A DNA stretch of 23,673 bases from Schlegelella_A sp038225015 (GTDB lineage Bacteria; Pseudomonadota; Gammaproteobacteria; Burkholderiales; Burkholderiaceae_C): NCBI GenBank assembly GCA_038225015.1, contig JBBRFB010000033.1:1-23673 (forward strand). The letters are read 5' to 3'. The position numbers and the translations under genes are program-made. Under the pieces are notes generated by a model. It searched no databases. It was given only the letters and a program-made list of their open reading frames with translations, and was not told the DNA's origin. Positions within the stretch are counted from its first letter, which is position 1. Every line of letters starts with the position of its first letter. Below are positions 14,614 to 22,441 of the stretch, in pieces.

Positions 14614-16722
14614 TCAGGCGGGCGCGCCGGCCATGAGGCCGCGCTGCCTGAGCATCGGCGCTGGAGTCGGCGCGCGGCCGCGGAAGGCCCGGTACGCTGC
14701 CGAGGGCTCGATCGAATCGCCCGACCCGTAGATGTAGCGCGCCAGGAGGCGCGACAAAGCGGGATCGAACGGATCGCCGGCCTCGGCGAAAGCCTCGAAG
14801 CCGTCGGCATCGAGCACCTCCGCCCACAGGTACACGTAGTAGCCGGCGGCGTAGCTCGAGCCCGAGAAGAGATGCTGGAAGTGCGTCATCCGGTGGTTGA
14901 CGCCGACCGCTGCGGGCAGCCCCAGCCTATCCAGCTCGACGCGCTCGAAGGCGACGACGTCGGCAGGCGCTGCCTCCGTGCACGCGTGCGCCGCCATGTC
15001 GACCAGCGCCGAGGCGGTGTAGCGCGCCGTCTCGTAGCCCTGGTTGAAATGCCGGGCAGCGTGCAGCTTGCCGATGAGCGCCTCGGAGATCGGCTCGCCG
15101 GTGACGTGGTGACGGGCGTGCCGGCGCAGCACTTCGGGCTCGAGCAGCCAGTGCTCGAAGAGTTGCGACGGCAGCTCGACGAAATCGCGCAGCACGTTGG
15201 TGCCGGAAACCCGCTCGTAGGTGACGTTCGACAGCAGGCCGTGCAGGCCATGGCCGAACTCGTGGAAGAGCGTGCGGGCATCGTCGAAGCTGAGCAGCGT
15301 CGGTGCACCAGGCGCCGCCTTGGCGAAGTTGTTGTTGTTGACGACGACGGGCAGCACCGGCGTGCCGCCCTCGTCGGCGTTGCGCGACTGGTTCCGGTAC
15401 GAGCTCATCCAGGCGCCGCTGCGCTTCGTAGGCCGCGCGAAGTTGTCGTGCAGGAACAGGCCCACCGGGCGCGCCGACGCGTCGCGCACTTCGTACGCCT
15501 TCACGTCCGGGTGGTAGAGGGCGAGGTCGGGCCGGGCGACGAAGCGCAGGCCGAACAGCCGCTCGGCGCAGTCGAACGCCGCCTCGACCATTCGCTCGAG
15601 GGAGAAATACGGCTTGATGGCCGCCTCGTCGAGGTCGTAACGCTGCTGCCGCATCTTCTCGGCATAGAAACGCCAGTCCCACGGCTCGATGGCGGCCGAC
15701 GCGCCGCACGCCCCCGCGAGCGCCTGCAGCGCTTCCTGCTCGGCCTCCGCGCGCTCGCGCGCCGGCCGCCACACCTGCATCAGCAGTTCGTTGACCGCAC
15801 CCTGGCTGCCCGCCATGGTGTCGGCGAGCGCGAAGTCGGCATAGGAGGCGTAGCCGTGCATGCGGGCTTGCTCGAGGCGCAGCGCCAGGATCTCCGCCGC
15901 GACCGGCCGGTTGTCGTTCTCGCCGCCGTGCTCGCCGCGCGACGTCCAGGCGCGCCAGGCCTTTTCGCGCAGATCGCGCCGCTCGGCAAACGTCAGGAAC
16001 GGGACGATGTGCGAGCGCGAGAGCGTGACGACGCCGGTGGCGTCGAGGCTGCGCTCGATGGCGGCCTGGCGGGCTGCCGCCCGCACGACGGGCGGCAGCC
16101 CGGCGAGATCGACCTCGTCGCACAAGGGCAGCTGGAACGACGATTCATCGGCGAGAACGTTCTGGCCGAAACGCGTCGTCAACGCGGCGAGGCGCTGCAT
16201 GATCTCGGCGTAGTCGCGCTGGCGCTCGGCCGGCAGGCGGGCGCCTGCGTGCACGAAGTCGAGGTGGTAGCGGTCGAGCACCCGTGCCTGCTCGCTCGTG
16301 AGGTCCAGCGCCGCCGTGCGTCGATGCAGCCCGTCGATGCGTGCGAACAGGCCGTGGCGCATGTGCACGGCGCTGTCGTGCGCAGACAGGCGCGGGGCCA
16401 TCTCGCGCTCGACGGCCTGCAGCTCCGGTGACGTCTCGCTCGACGTCAGGTTGTGAAACAGGTTGCCGATCCGCTCGAGCCGGCGGCCCGAGCGGTCGAG
16501 CACGGCAATGGTGTTCTCGAATGTCGGCGCCTCGCTCGACGCCGCGATGGCATCGATCTCGCGAAGGTGCTCCGTCATGGCAACCGCGAACGCCGGGGCG
16601 AAGTCGGCCGCCCGGATCGCGGCGAAGGGCGGCAGGCCCCAGGGGCCGGGCCAGGGCCGCAACAAGGGCTCGCCGGGCGCGGTCTGCGCCGGCGCGCCGG
16701 CCGACCAGTGCGGGTCTCTCAT
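14614..16722 (-). CDS. dcp: M3-family zinc metallopeptidase, peptidyl-dipeptidase Dcp-like
   Basis: This 702-residue enzyme would cleave short peptides, probably releasing C-terminal dipeptides, in the cytosol (no signal peptide). The zinc motif HEFGH is at residues 487-491, with third ligand Glu516 in the DFVELPSQLFEHW block. The N-terminal PWGLPPFAAIRAADFAPAF and SSEAPTFENTIAVLDRSG blocks, VVVNNNNFAKAAPG and the C-terminal HLFSGSSYAAGYYVYLWAEVLDADGF are Dcp/oligopeptidase A hallmarks. ATG at 16722 forms an ATGA overlap with the stop of the exported coiled-coil gene. An in-frame extension to 17055 would run through that gene out of its frame and is rejected. Dcp is preferred over oligopeptidase A from the overall block pattern, but the choice is not certain. 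In the usual assignment it recycles peptides in the cytosol. Confidence 0.9.
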   Translation of the reverse strand: MRDPHWSAGAPAQTAPGEPLLRPWPGPWGLPPFAAIRAADFAPAFAVAMTEHLREIDAIAASSEAPTFENTIAVLDRSGRRLERIGNLFHNLTSSETSPELQAVEREMAPRLSAHDSAVHMRHGLFARIDGLHRRTAALDLTSEQARVLDRYHLDFVHAGARLPAERQRDYAEIMQRLAALTTRFGQNVLADESSFQLPLCDEVDLAGLPPVVRAAARQAAIERSLDATGVVTLSRSHIVPFLTFAERRDLREKAWRAWTSRGEHGGENDNRPVAAEILALRLEQARMHGYASYADFALADTMAGSQGAVNELLMQVWRPARERAEAEQEALQALAGACGASAAIEPWDWRFYAEKMRQQRYDLDEAAIKPYFSLERMVEAAFDCAERLFGLRFVARPDLALYHPDVKAYEVRDASARPVGLFLHDNFARPTKRSGAWMSSYRNQSRNADEGGTPVLPVVVNNNNFAKAAPGAPTLLSFDDARTLFHEFGHGLHGLLSNVTYERVSGTNVLRDFVELPSQLFEHWLLEPEVLRRHARHHVTGEPISEALIGKLHAARHFNQGYETARYTASALVDMAAHACTEAAPADVVAFERVELDRLGLPAAVGVNHRMTHFQHLFSGSSYAAGYYVYLWAEVLDADGFEAFAEAGDPFDPALSRLLARYIYGSGDSIEPSAAYRAFRGRAPTPAPMLRQRGLMAGAPA

Positions 16723-17246
16723 CTCTTCTTCTTCTTCAGGTCGACGAGGTCGCGCTCGTCGTAGCGCTGGTTCTCGCAGACGGCCTCGTAGCTCGCCTTG
16801 GCCGACAGCACGGCCTCGGCCTTGACGTTGTAGGCCGCGACCTTCGCCTGGTAGTCGTCGATCATGCGGTCGCGCGCTGCGACGCGGGCGTTGTAGTCGC
16901 CGACGGCGTCGGAGCTGGCACGGTCCAGCGCCGGCAGCTGTTCGGCCAGCGCGGCGCCGCTGCGGTCGATCTCGGCCTTGCCGGCCTCGGTTGCAGTCTT
17001 GTCCTTCAGCGCGTCGTCGGTCTGGGCGTGGAGCCTGTCGCGCCGGGCCAGGCACTCCTTCAGTTGCGCCTGCGTCAGCATGGCGTTGGCGGACTTGTCG
17101 GGAAGCGTCTGCCGCGTCTTGCCGGCGGCCAGCGCGCTGCTCGCAGCGGTGAGGCCCGCAACGACGAGCAAGCTGGCGAACGAAGGGCTAGGAAGCAGGC
17201 GGGCGGGCATGACGCGGGACAAGGGCGGCGAAGGGCCCGGCATCAT
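16719..17246 (-). CDS. Exported coiled-coil protein of unknown function (175 aa)
   Basis: This gene sits between glutathione reductase and Dcp, with ATGA overlaps at both ends, so the three are translated as a unit. The start at 17246 is chosen because its ATG overlaps the upstream TGA; a second in-frame ATG at 17210 (residue 13) would give a more compact signal peptide and remains possible. The hydrophobic core (FASLLVVAGLTAASSALA) ends with a likely cleavage after residue 40. The mature protein is Ala/Asp/Lys/Arg-rich and strongly helical, probably a coiled coil, with two Cys (65 in QLKECLARRD, 157 in YEAVCENQR) that could pair, and a basic KKKKR tail. I do not recognise a named family. Confidence 0.8.
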   Translation of the reverse strand: MMPGPSPPLSRVMPARLLPSPSFASLLVVAGLTAASSALAAGKTRQTLPDKSANAMLTQAQLKECLARRDRLHAQTDDALKDKTATEAGKAEIDRSGAALAEQLPALDRASSDAVGDYNARVAARDRMIDDYQAKVAAYNVKAEAVLSAKASYEAVCENQRYDERDLVDLKKKKR

Positions 17247-18598
17247 GCCACCACGGGCGAACGCATCGTCACGAATTCCTCTGCCGCCGTCGGGTGGATT
17301 CCCAGGGTGGCGTCGAAGACGGCCTTGGTGGCGCCTGCCTTCATCGCCACCGCAAACCCCTGGATCGTCTCGCCGGCATCGGCGCCTACCATGTGCAGGC
17401 CGACGACGCGATCGCTCGTGTCGTCGACGACCAGCTTCATCAGCGTGCGCTCCGTGCTGCCGCTCAGCGTGTGACGCAGGGCCTTGAATTCGCTGCGGTA
17501 GACGCGGATCTTCTCGTGGAGGCCGCGTGCGTCGTGTTCCGACAGGCCGATCGTGCCGATGTTGGGATGGGTGAAGACCGCCGTCGGGATGTGCGCATAG
17601 TCGACGCGGCGGCCGCTGCCGCCGAACAGGTCGTCGACGAGAGCCATCGCCTCGGCGAGAGCCACCGGCGTCAGCTGGACACGGTCGATCACGTCGCCTA
17701 CCGCATAGATGCTCGGTACGTTCGTGCAGTAGCGGTCGTCGACGATGACCGCGCCGTTCAGCGCGAGCGCGACGCCGACGGCTTCGAGCCCGAGGCCGGC
17801 GGTGTTCGGCGTCCGGCCGGTGGCGTAGAGCACGCTGTCGGCGACGATCTCGGTCGCGTCCGCGAGCCGGACCCGGACGGCGCCGGCCTCGCGTTCGAGC
17901 GCCACGGCCCGGGCCTGCAGCCGCAAGTCGACGCCCTTCTTGGCCATCTCCGCGGCGATGAAATGGCGCACGTCGTCGTCGAAGCCACGCAGGATCTGTT
18001 CGCCGCGATAGAGCTGCGTCACCTTGGCGCCGAGGCCGTTGAAGATCGAAGCAAATTCGCAGGCGATGTAGCCGCCGCCGACGACGACGAGACGACGTGG
18101 AAACTGCGGCAGGTCGAAGACTTCGTTCGAGCTGACGGCCAGCTCGGCGCCGGCGACGTCGGGCGGCGTCGGCCAGCCGCCGGTCGCGATCAGGATCCGT
18201 TCGGCCGTGTGCAGGCGACCGTCGATCTCGACCTCGTGCGGGCCGGCGACCCGCGCACGGCCGCGCCGGACCGCGACGCCGGAGCCCTCGAGGAGCTGCC
18301 GGTACACATCGTTCAGGCGGCCGATCTCTGCGGCGCGATTGCGCTTCAGCGTCGCCCAGTCGAACGACGGCTCGACCGCCGCCCAGCCGAAGCCGCGCGC
18401 CTCCTCGTAGGCCTCGGCGTAGTGCGCCGCGAAGCTGTAGAGCTTCTTCGGAATGCAGCCCAGGTTGACGCAGGTGCCGCCGAGCGCCGCGTCTTCGGCG
18501 ACCGCGACGCGCGCGCCGAGTTGCGCGGCCATGCGGGCGGCGCGAACACCGCCGCTTCCCGCGCCGATCACGAACAGATCGAATTCGCTTGCCGCCAT
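17243..18598 (-). CDS. gor: Glutathione-disulfide reductase
   Basis: This 451-residue flavoenzyme reduces oxidised glutathione with NADPH and maintains the cytosolic thiol pool. The FAD-binding GAGSGG is at residues 12-17; the redox-active disulfide is Cys43/Cys48 in GGTCVNLGCIPKK. A second dinucleotide motif, VVVGGGYIACEFA, is followed by the basic YRGEQILRGFDDD that favours NADPH. The catalytic His435/Glu440 pair is in GIHPTAAEEF. The length is that of Gor, and the absence of lipoamide-type features argues against dihydrolipoamide dehydrogenase. ATG at 18598 has GGAG upstream at long spacing; an extension to 18646 is not needed. It is the first gene of the - strand run and is divergent from yaeQ across a spacer that contains an inverted repeat. 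OxyR-type control is common for gor in other bacteria, but no site is claimed here. Confidence 0.95.
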   Translation of the reverse strand: MAASEFDLFVIGAGSGGVRAARMAAQLGARVAVAEDAALGGTCVNLGCIPKKLYSFAAHYAEAYEEARGFGWAAVEPSFDWATLKRNRAAEIGRLNDVYRQLLEGSGVAVRRGRARVAGPHEVEIDGRLHTAERILIATGGWPTPPDVAGAELAVSSNEVFDLPQFPRRLVVVGGGYIACEFASIFNGLGAKVTQLYRGEQILRGFDDDVRHFIAAEMAKKGVDLRLQARAVALEREAGAVRVRLADATEIVADSVLYATGRTPNTAGLGLEAVGVALALNGAVIVDDRYCTNVPSIYAVGDVIDRVQLTPVALAEAMALVDDLFGGSGRRVDYAHIPTAVFTHPNIGTIGLSEHDARGLHEKIRVYRSEFKALRHTLSGSTERTLMKLVVDDTSDRVVGLHMVGADAGETIQGFAVAMKAGATKAVFDATLGIHPTAAEEFVTMRSPVVA

Positions 18599-18663
18599 GG
18601 ACTCAGCTCTCCGGGCCGGATGTGCGGCGCGCCATCGGCCGTGCACCTGCCAAGGGCGGACGA

Positions 18664-18719
18664 TACCTGTTGCGCCGCGCCGGCTGCGCGGTCAGACTCG
18701 CGGCGCACTGCAGCAGGTA
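18664..18719. promoter_or_regulatory. Imperfect inverted repeat in the gor/yaeQ divergent spacer
   Basis: TACCTGTT (18664-18671) pairs with AGCAGGTA (18712-18719, one T-G pair) and the adjoining GCGCCG (18672-18677) pairs with CGGCGC (18701-18706), leaving a 5-base bulge (18707-18711) and a 23-base loop. The right arm ends 2 bases before the Shine-Dalgarno sequence of the small upstream ORF, so as RNA it could gate translation, or as DNA it could be an operator. Neither is shown. Confidence 0.4.
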
Positions 18720-18732
18720 CCGGGAGAGGTGG

Positions 18733-18804
18733 ATGAAATTCGTACGGGGGATCGTTGGCCACCTGCCTGCATGGCGGGCGATGCTCGACGCCCGGCTTCG
18801 CTGA
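18733..18804 (+). CDS. 23-residue upstream ORF coupled to yaeQ
   Basis: This short frame is too short for routine annotation. It begins with ATG at 18733, six bases after GGGAG at 18722-18726, inside a purine-rich GGGAGAGGTGG that is the best ribosome-binding site in this region. It encodes a basic, mostly hydrophobic peptide beginning MKFVRGIVGHLPAWR, and ends with TGA at 18802-18804, which overlaps the yaeQ ATG by one base (TGATG). The yaeQ start has no ribosome-binding site of its own, so the likely role is to bring ribosomes to yaeQ by termination-reinitiation. Whether the peptide itself has a function is unknown. The same frame is open further upstream (ATG at 18589), but that start has no good site and would run through the inverted repeat. 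Confidence 0.55.
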   Translation: MKFVRGIVGHLPAWRAMLDARLR

Positions 18805-19352
18805 TGGCGCAGAAAGCGACGATCTGCAAGGCCACGCTGCAGATCGCGGATATCGAACGCGGCCTGTACGGCGACCATCAGGTCACGCTCGCGAAGCACC
18901 CTTCCGAAACCGACGAGCGGATGATGATCCGCCTGCTCGCGTTCGCCCTGCACGTGCCGGCCGACGACCGGCAGGGCTCGCTCGAGTTCGCCAAGGGAAT
19001 GTGGGAGCCGGACGAGCCCGAGCTGTGGCAGAAGGATCTCACCGGCCGGATCGTCCAGTGGATCGAAGTCGGACAGCCTGAAGAACGACGGCTCCTGAAG
19101 GCGAGCGGCCGCGCCGATCGCGTCGCGGTCTTTGCCTACGGACAGAACGTCGCCGGCTGGTGGGCGGCGATGTCGGGCCGCCTGGCGCGCACCCGCAATG
19201 TCGAGGCCTGGCAGATCGACGCCGCCCAGAGTCGGGCGCTTGCCGGGCTGGCGGGCCGGGCGATGAACCTGCAGGTGAGCCGGCAGGAGGGCCTGGTGCT
19301 GATCGCCGACGGGCAGGGCAGTGCCGAAGTCGCCCTCGAGCGCCTCATGTAG
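18804..19352 (+). CDS. yaeQ: YaeQ family protein
   Basis: This 182-residue protein matches YaeQ in full (Escherichia coli YaeQ is about the same length). The family pattern is clear: ATICKATLQIADIERGLYGDHQVTLAKHPSETDERMMIRLLAFAL at the start, KGMWEPDEPELWQKDLTGRIVQWIEVGQPEERR in the middle. YaeQ proteins have a PD-(D/E)xK nuclease-like fold; they were reported to compensate for loss of RfaH-dependent haemolysin expression, but the biochemical role is unsettled. It is cytosolic with no membrane segment. The start is fixed by the conserved N-terminus and by the TGATG overlap with the small upstream ORF. Confidence 0.96.
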   Translation: MAQKATICKATLQIADIERGLYGDHQVTLAKHPSETDERMMIRLLAFALHVPADDRQGSLEFAKGMWEPDEPELWQKDLTGRIVQWIEVGQPEERRLLKASGRADRVAVFAYGQNVAGWWAAMSGRLARTRNVEAWQIDAAQSRALAGLAGRAMNLQVSRQEGLVLIADGQGSAEVALERLM

Positions 19353-19415
19353 GTTTGCGGCGGCGGTGACGCTCGCCCACGTCATGGCATTGCGGCTGTC
19401 GTCGACAATCACGCC

Positions 19416-20006
19416 ATGAGCTCCACTGCACCGGCCGCGAACGACGTGATCGACTTCTGGTTCGGCCCGCCGGGCAGTGACCTTCGGAAGGCGACGCGGA
19501 CGATCTGGTTTGCGAAGGACGATTCGTTCGACAGCGAGGTCGCCACTCGCTTCGGAGCCACGATCGAGCAGGCCTTGCGTGGTGAGCTGGCAGCCTGGGC
19601 CGCCGAGCCGGAAGGCGCGTTGGCGCAGATTCTCCTGCTCGACCAGTTCACCCGCAATGCGTTCCGCGGCACGCCTCGGGCCTTCGCCGGCGACCGACGC
19701 GCCCTTGCAGCTGCCGTCGCAATGGTCGGCGCGCAGGCCGACCAGGCGTTGCCCGTGCTCATGCGGAGCTTTGTCTACCTCCCCTTCGAGCATGCCGAAG
19801 GCCTGAAGATGCAGGACGAATCGTTGCGCCTCTTTGCGCGCCTGCCGGCCGATGCACCTGATCGAGCGAGCCTTCTCGATTACGCCGGGAAGCACCGCGC
19901 CATCATCGAGCGGTTCGGCCGGTTTCCTCATCGCAATGCGATCCTCGGCCGTCAGTCGACGGCCGAGGAGCTCGAGTTCCTGAGACAGCCGGGCTCCGGC
20001 TTCTAG
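19416..20006 (+). CDS. DUF924 family protein
   Basis: This 196-residue cytosolic protein matches DUF924 (TPR-like helical repeat fold; function unknown). The diagnostic blocks are VIDFWFG near residue 11, LLLDQFTRNAFRGTPRAFAGD (around residues 73-93), FVYLPFEHAE (around 118-127), and HRAIIERFGRFPHRNAILGR near the C-terminus. ATG at 19416 is the first sensible start; it lies 63 bases after yaeQ on the same strand and may be cotranscribed with it. A hairpin follows after the stop. Confidence 0.94.
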   Translation: MSSTAPAANDVIDFWFGPPGSDLRKATRTIWFAKDDSFDSEVATRFGATIEQALRGELAAWAAEPEGALAQILLLDQFTRNAFRGTPRAFAGDRRALAAAVAMVGAQADQALPVLMRSFVYLPFEHAEGLKMQDESLRLFARLPADAPDRASLLDYAGKHRAIIERFGRFPHRNAILGRQSTAEELEFLRQPGSGF

Positions 20007-20018
20007 TCGACCCGGCCC

Positions 20019-20041
20019 GCGCCTGCGCTAGCTGCAGGCGC
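20019..20041. terminator. Hairpin between convergent genes (candidate bidirectional terminator)
   Basis: GCGCCTGC (20019-20026) pairs perfectly with GCAGGCGC (20034-20041) around the loop GCTAGCT. It lies between the DUF924 stop (20006) and the stop of the convergent WXXGXW gene (20050). No T-run follows on either strand, so it may block RNA polymerase only weakly or protect the 3' ends. Confidence 0.5.
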
Positions 20042-20049
20042 CCTGCCAC

Positions 20050-20469
20050 TCAGTTGCGGCGGGGGTTGTTCGGATGGCTGTCGCGCCGGTTGGGCACGCC
20101 GTCGCCATCGCGATCGCGGTCGAAGCGGTTCGGAATCCCGTCATGGTCGCGATCGCGGTTGCCACGCCGCGCCCAGGCACCGCGCTGCAGCCGCCAATGG
20201 CCGCCGTTCTCGACCCAGGTAGGTTGTGTGTAGAGATAGCCCGGACGATCACGCGCCCACGTACCCGCGACCCAGTGATGGCGGTTGCGGCGCCAGTCCC
20301 AGTAGCCCGGCGTCCAGATGTAGCCGCGGCGCGGCGCCGGCACGACCTCGTAGCGTGGCGCCGGCGGACCGACCCGGATGTCGAAGCTGACGGGAGCCGA
20401 CGAGGCAGGTGCCGAGAACGTCGCCGACGCGGCGGCGAGGACGGCGATGGATGCGAGCTTTCCGATCAT
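20050..20469 (-). CDS. Exported WXXGXW-repeat protein with an aspartate-rich tail
   Basis: This 139-residue protein starts with a signal peptide (MIGKLASIAVLAAASATFSAPASSA, cleavage near residue 25). The mature part has aromatic WxxGxW repeats at 52-57 (WTPGYW) and 66-71 (WVAGTW), and a related WVENGGHW at 85-92, typical of the YXWXYQ/WXXGXW family common in Burkholderiales. The tail (106-132) carries two aspartate-rich DRDHDGIPNRFD and DRDGDGVPNRRD units resembling thrombospondin type 3 calcium-binding repeats. A surface or periplasmic location is expected; the function is unknown. ATG at 20469 has GGAG seven bases upstream. It is monocistronic and convergent with DUF924. Upstream (20470-20682) I see only a direct repeat and no gene. 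Confidence 0.88.
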   Translation of the reverse strand: MIGKLASIAVLAAASATFSAPASSAPVSFDIRVGPPAPRYEVVPAPRRGYIWTPGYWDWRRNRHHWVAGTWARDRPGYLYTQPTWVENGGHWRLQRGAWARRGNRDRDHDGIPNRFDRDRDGDGVPNRRDSHPNNPRRN

Positions 20470-20611
20470 GGTTGTCTCCGAGGACTGAACACCTGACGAT
20501 CATCGCACTCGCCGCGACCGGCGGGATCGGAAAGCCGCGCGGGCGCCTGTAAGCCTCGTCCTTCGCTGCTGTCGGTGTCAATGCAGGCCAGTGAAGAAGT
20601 GTGCGGATGGG

Positions 20612-20629
20612 CGACACATCACGACACAT
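20612..20629. repeat. Two direct CGACACAT repeats with 10-bp period
   Basis: CGACACAT occurs at 20612-20619 and again at 20622-20629, exactly one helical turn apart, in the 213-base spacer upstream of the WXXGXW gene and downstream of the dehydratase gene (both - strand). Such phased repeats can be binding sites for a dimeric regulator. No promoter or regulator links it to either gene. Confidence 0.35.
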
Positions 20630-20682
20630 TGGGCGGCTGAGACTCACCTTTCGTTACAACGGTCGGCCCTGCGTGCCGTGCG

Positions 20683-22422
20683 TCAGTGGTTGTCTTTCGG
20701 AACAAAGGCGCCGCGTTTGCCGACGAGGAAGTCGAGGTCGACTCCCTGGTCGGCCTGCAGGACATGGTCGACGTAGAGCTTCCAGTACCCGCTCGCCAGC
20801 GGTGGCTCCGGAGCCTTCCAGTCGGCAAGGCGTCGCGCCAGCTCGGCGTCGCTGACCTGAAGGTGCAGGCGCCGGTTCGGCACGTCGAGTTCGATCAGGT
20901 CGCCATTGCGAACGACCGCCAGCGGCCCGCCCGCCGCCGCTTCAGGCGCGGTGTGCAGAACCACCGTGCCGTACGCCGTGCCGCTCATGCGCGCATCGCT
21001 GATGCGGACCATGTCGGTAATGCCCTTTCTGAGGATCTTCGGCGGCAGCGGCTTGTTGCCCACCTCGGCCATGCCGGGGTAGCCCTTCGGACCGCAGTTT
21101 TTCAGCACCAGGACGCAGCTCTCGTCGACGTCCAGCGACTCGTCGTCGATGCGGGCGTGGAAGTCGTCGGACGACTCGAACACCACCGCCCGCCCGGTGT
21201 GGACCATCAGCCCCGGAGTCGCCGCGCTCGGCTTGATGACGGCGCCGCGTGGCGCCAGGTTGCCGCGCAGGACGGCGATGCCCGCGTTCTCCTTGAACGG
21301 CGCGGCGACCGTCCTGATGACTTCCTGGTTCCAGTTCTGCGCGTCGGCGATGTTGCTGCCCATCGTCTCGCCCGTGGCGGTGATGGCGTCGAGGTGCAGC
21401 GTCGGCGCGATTTCCTTCATCACCGCAGGTACGCCGCCGGCATAGCAGAAGTCCTCCATCAGGAACTTTCCCGAGGGCTGCAGGTTGACCAGGCACGGCG
21501 ACTCGCTGGCGAGGCGGTCGAAGTCGTCGATCTCGAGCGGGACGCCGAGCCGGCCGGCGATGGCGATGAGGTGGATCACGGCGTTGGTCGAGCCGCCGAT
21601 AGCCGCGAGCACGCGGATCGCGTTCTCGAACGCCTCGCGGGTGAGGATCTTCGAGATCGTGAGGTCCTCGTGGACCATCTCGACGGCGCGCCGGCCGGCC
21701 ATTCGGGCCAGCACGTTGCGCCGGCCGTCGACCGCGGGGTAGGCGGCGTTGCCGGGCAGGCCGAGCCCGAGCGCCTCGACCATCGAGGCCATCGTGCTGG
21801 CGGTGCCCATCGTCATGCAGTGGCCGTGGCTGCGGTGCATGCAGCTCTCGGCCTCGAGAAAGTCGTTCAGCTTGAGCGTACCGGCCCGCACCTGCTCGCT
21901 CATGCTCCAAACGCCGGTGCCCGAGCCGAGTTCCTGCCCGCGCCACTTGCCGTTCAGCATCGGTCCGCCGGAAACACCGATCGTCGGCAGGTCGACGCTC
22001 GAGGCGCCCATGACAAGCGCCGGCGTGGTCTTGTCGCAGCCCATCAGCAGCACGACGCCGTCGATCGGGTTGCCGCGGATCGACTCCTCGACGTCCATGC
22101 TGGCCAGGTTGCGGTAGAGCATCGCGGTCGGCCTGAGCATGGTCTCGCCGAGCGACATCACCGGGAACTCGAGCGGGAAGCCTCCCGCCTCGTACACGCC
22201 GATCTTCACCTGCTCGGCCAGCGTGCGGAAATGCGAGTTGCACGGCGTCAACTCGCTGAAGGTGTTGCAGATGCCGATCACCGGGCGGCCATCGAACTGG
22301 TCGTCGGGCACGCCCTTGCCCTTGACCCAGCTGCGGTAGGCGAAGCCGTCGCGGTCCATGCGGCCGAACCATTTCCGGCTGCGCAGGTCTTCGGTTTTCT
22401 TGATCTTCGGCAGCGTGCTCAT
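20683..22422 (-). CDS. IlvD/Edd family sugar-acid dehydratase (probably L-arabinonate or related)
   Basis: This 579-residue Fe-S enzyme removes water from an aldonic acid to give a 2-keto-3-deoxy acid, as in oxidative pentose pathways. The three cluster cysteines are Cys61 (TPCNSH), Cys129 (GCDKTTP) and Cys202 (GHCMTMGTAS); Lys131 next to Cys129 fits the Mg-binding carbamylated lysine, and Ser480 (SDARMSGTAYG) is the expected catalytic alkoxide. The overall block order (KWFG start, DFLEAESCM, NCGPKGYPGMAEVGN, HVLQADQGVDLDFL end) resembles the L-arabinonate dehydratase subgroup rather than IlvD proper or Edd. The exact sugar acid (arabinonate, xylonate, fuconate or galactonate) cannot be decided. 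ATG at 22422 has AGGA upstream at 7-base spacing and is 19 bases after the permease stop, so it is the last gene of the transporter operon. Confidence 0.93.
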   Translation of the reverse strand: MSTLPKIKKTEDLRSRKWFGRMDRDGFAYRSWVKGKGVPDDQFDGRPVIGICNTFSELTPCNSHFRTLAEQVKIGVYEAGGFPLEFPVMSLGETMLRPTAMLYRNLASMDVEESIRGNPIDGVVLLMGCDKTTPALVMGASSVDLPTIGVSGGPMLNGKWRGQELGSGTGVWSMSEQVRAGTLKLNDFLEAESCMHRSHGHCMTMGTASTMASMVEALGLGLPGNAAYPAVDGRRNVLARMAGRRAVEMVHEDLTISKILTREAFENAIRVLAAIGGSTNAVIHLIAIAGRLGVPLEIDDFDRLASESPCLVNLQPSGKFLMEDFCYAGGVPAVMKEIAPTLHLDAITATGETMGSNIADAQNWNQEVIRTVAAPFKENAGIAVLRGNLAPRGAVIKPSAATPGLMVHTGRAVVFESSDDFHARIDDESLDVDESCVLVLKNCGPKGYPGMAEVGNKPLPPKILRKGITDMVRISDARMSGTAYGTVVLHTAPEAAAGGPLAVVRNGDLIELDVPNRRLHLQVSDAELARRLADWKAPEPPLASGYWKLYVDHVLQADQGVDLDFLVGKRGAFVPKDNH

Positions 22423-22441
22423 CGCGTCGTCCTTGCTGGTG

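Noticed and set aside
14872..16431. A 519-codon + strand frame opposite the peptidase gene.
   Set aside because: Antisense shadow; Arg/Val/His-rich translation with no recognisable domain.
14614..17055. A longer peptidase with a 111-residue N-terminal extension.
   Set aside because: The extension is the exported coiled-coil gene read in the wrong frame. The ATG at 16722 overlaps that gene's stop and matches the normal Dcp N-terminus.
17294..18736. A 480-codon + strand frame opposite gor.
   Set aside because: Antisense shadow of a well-identified gene; no motif.
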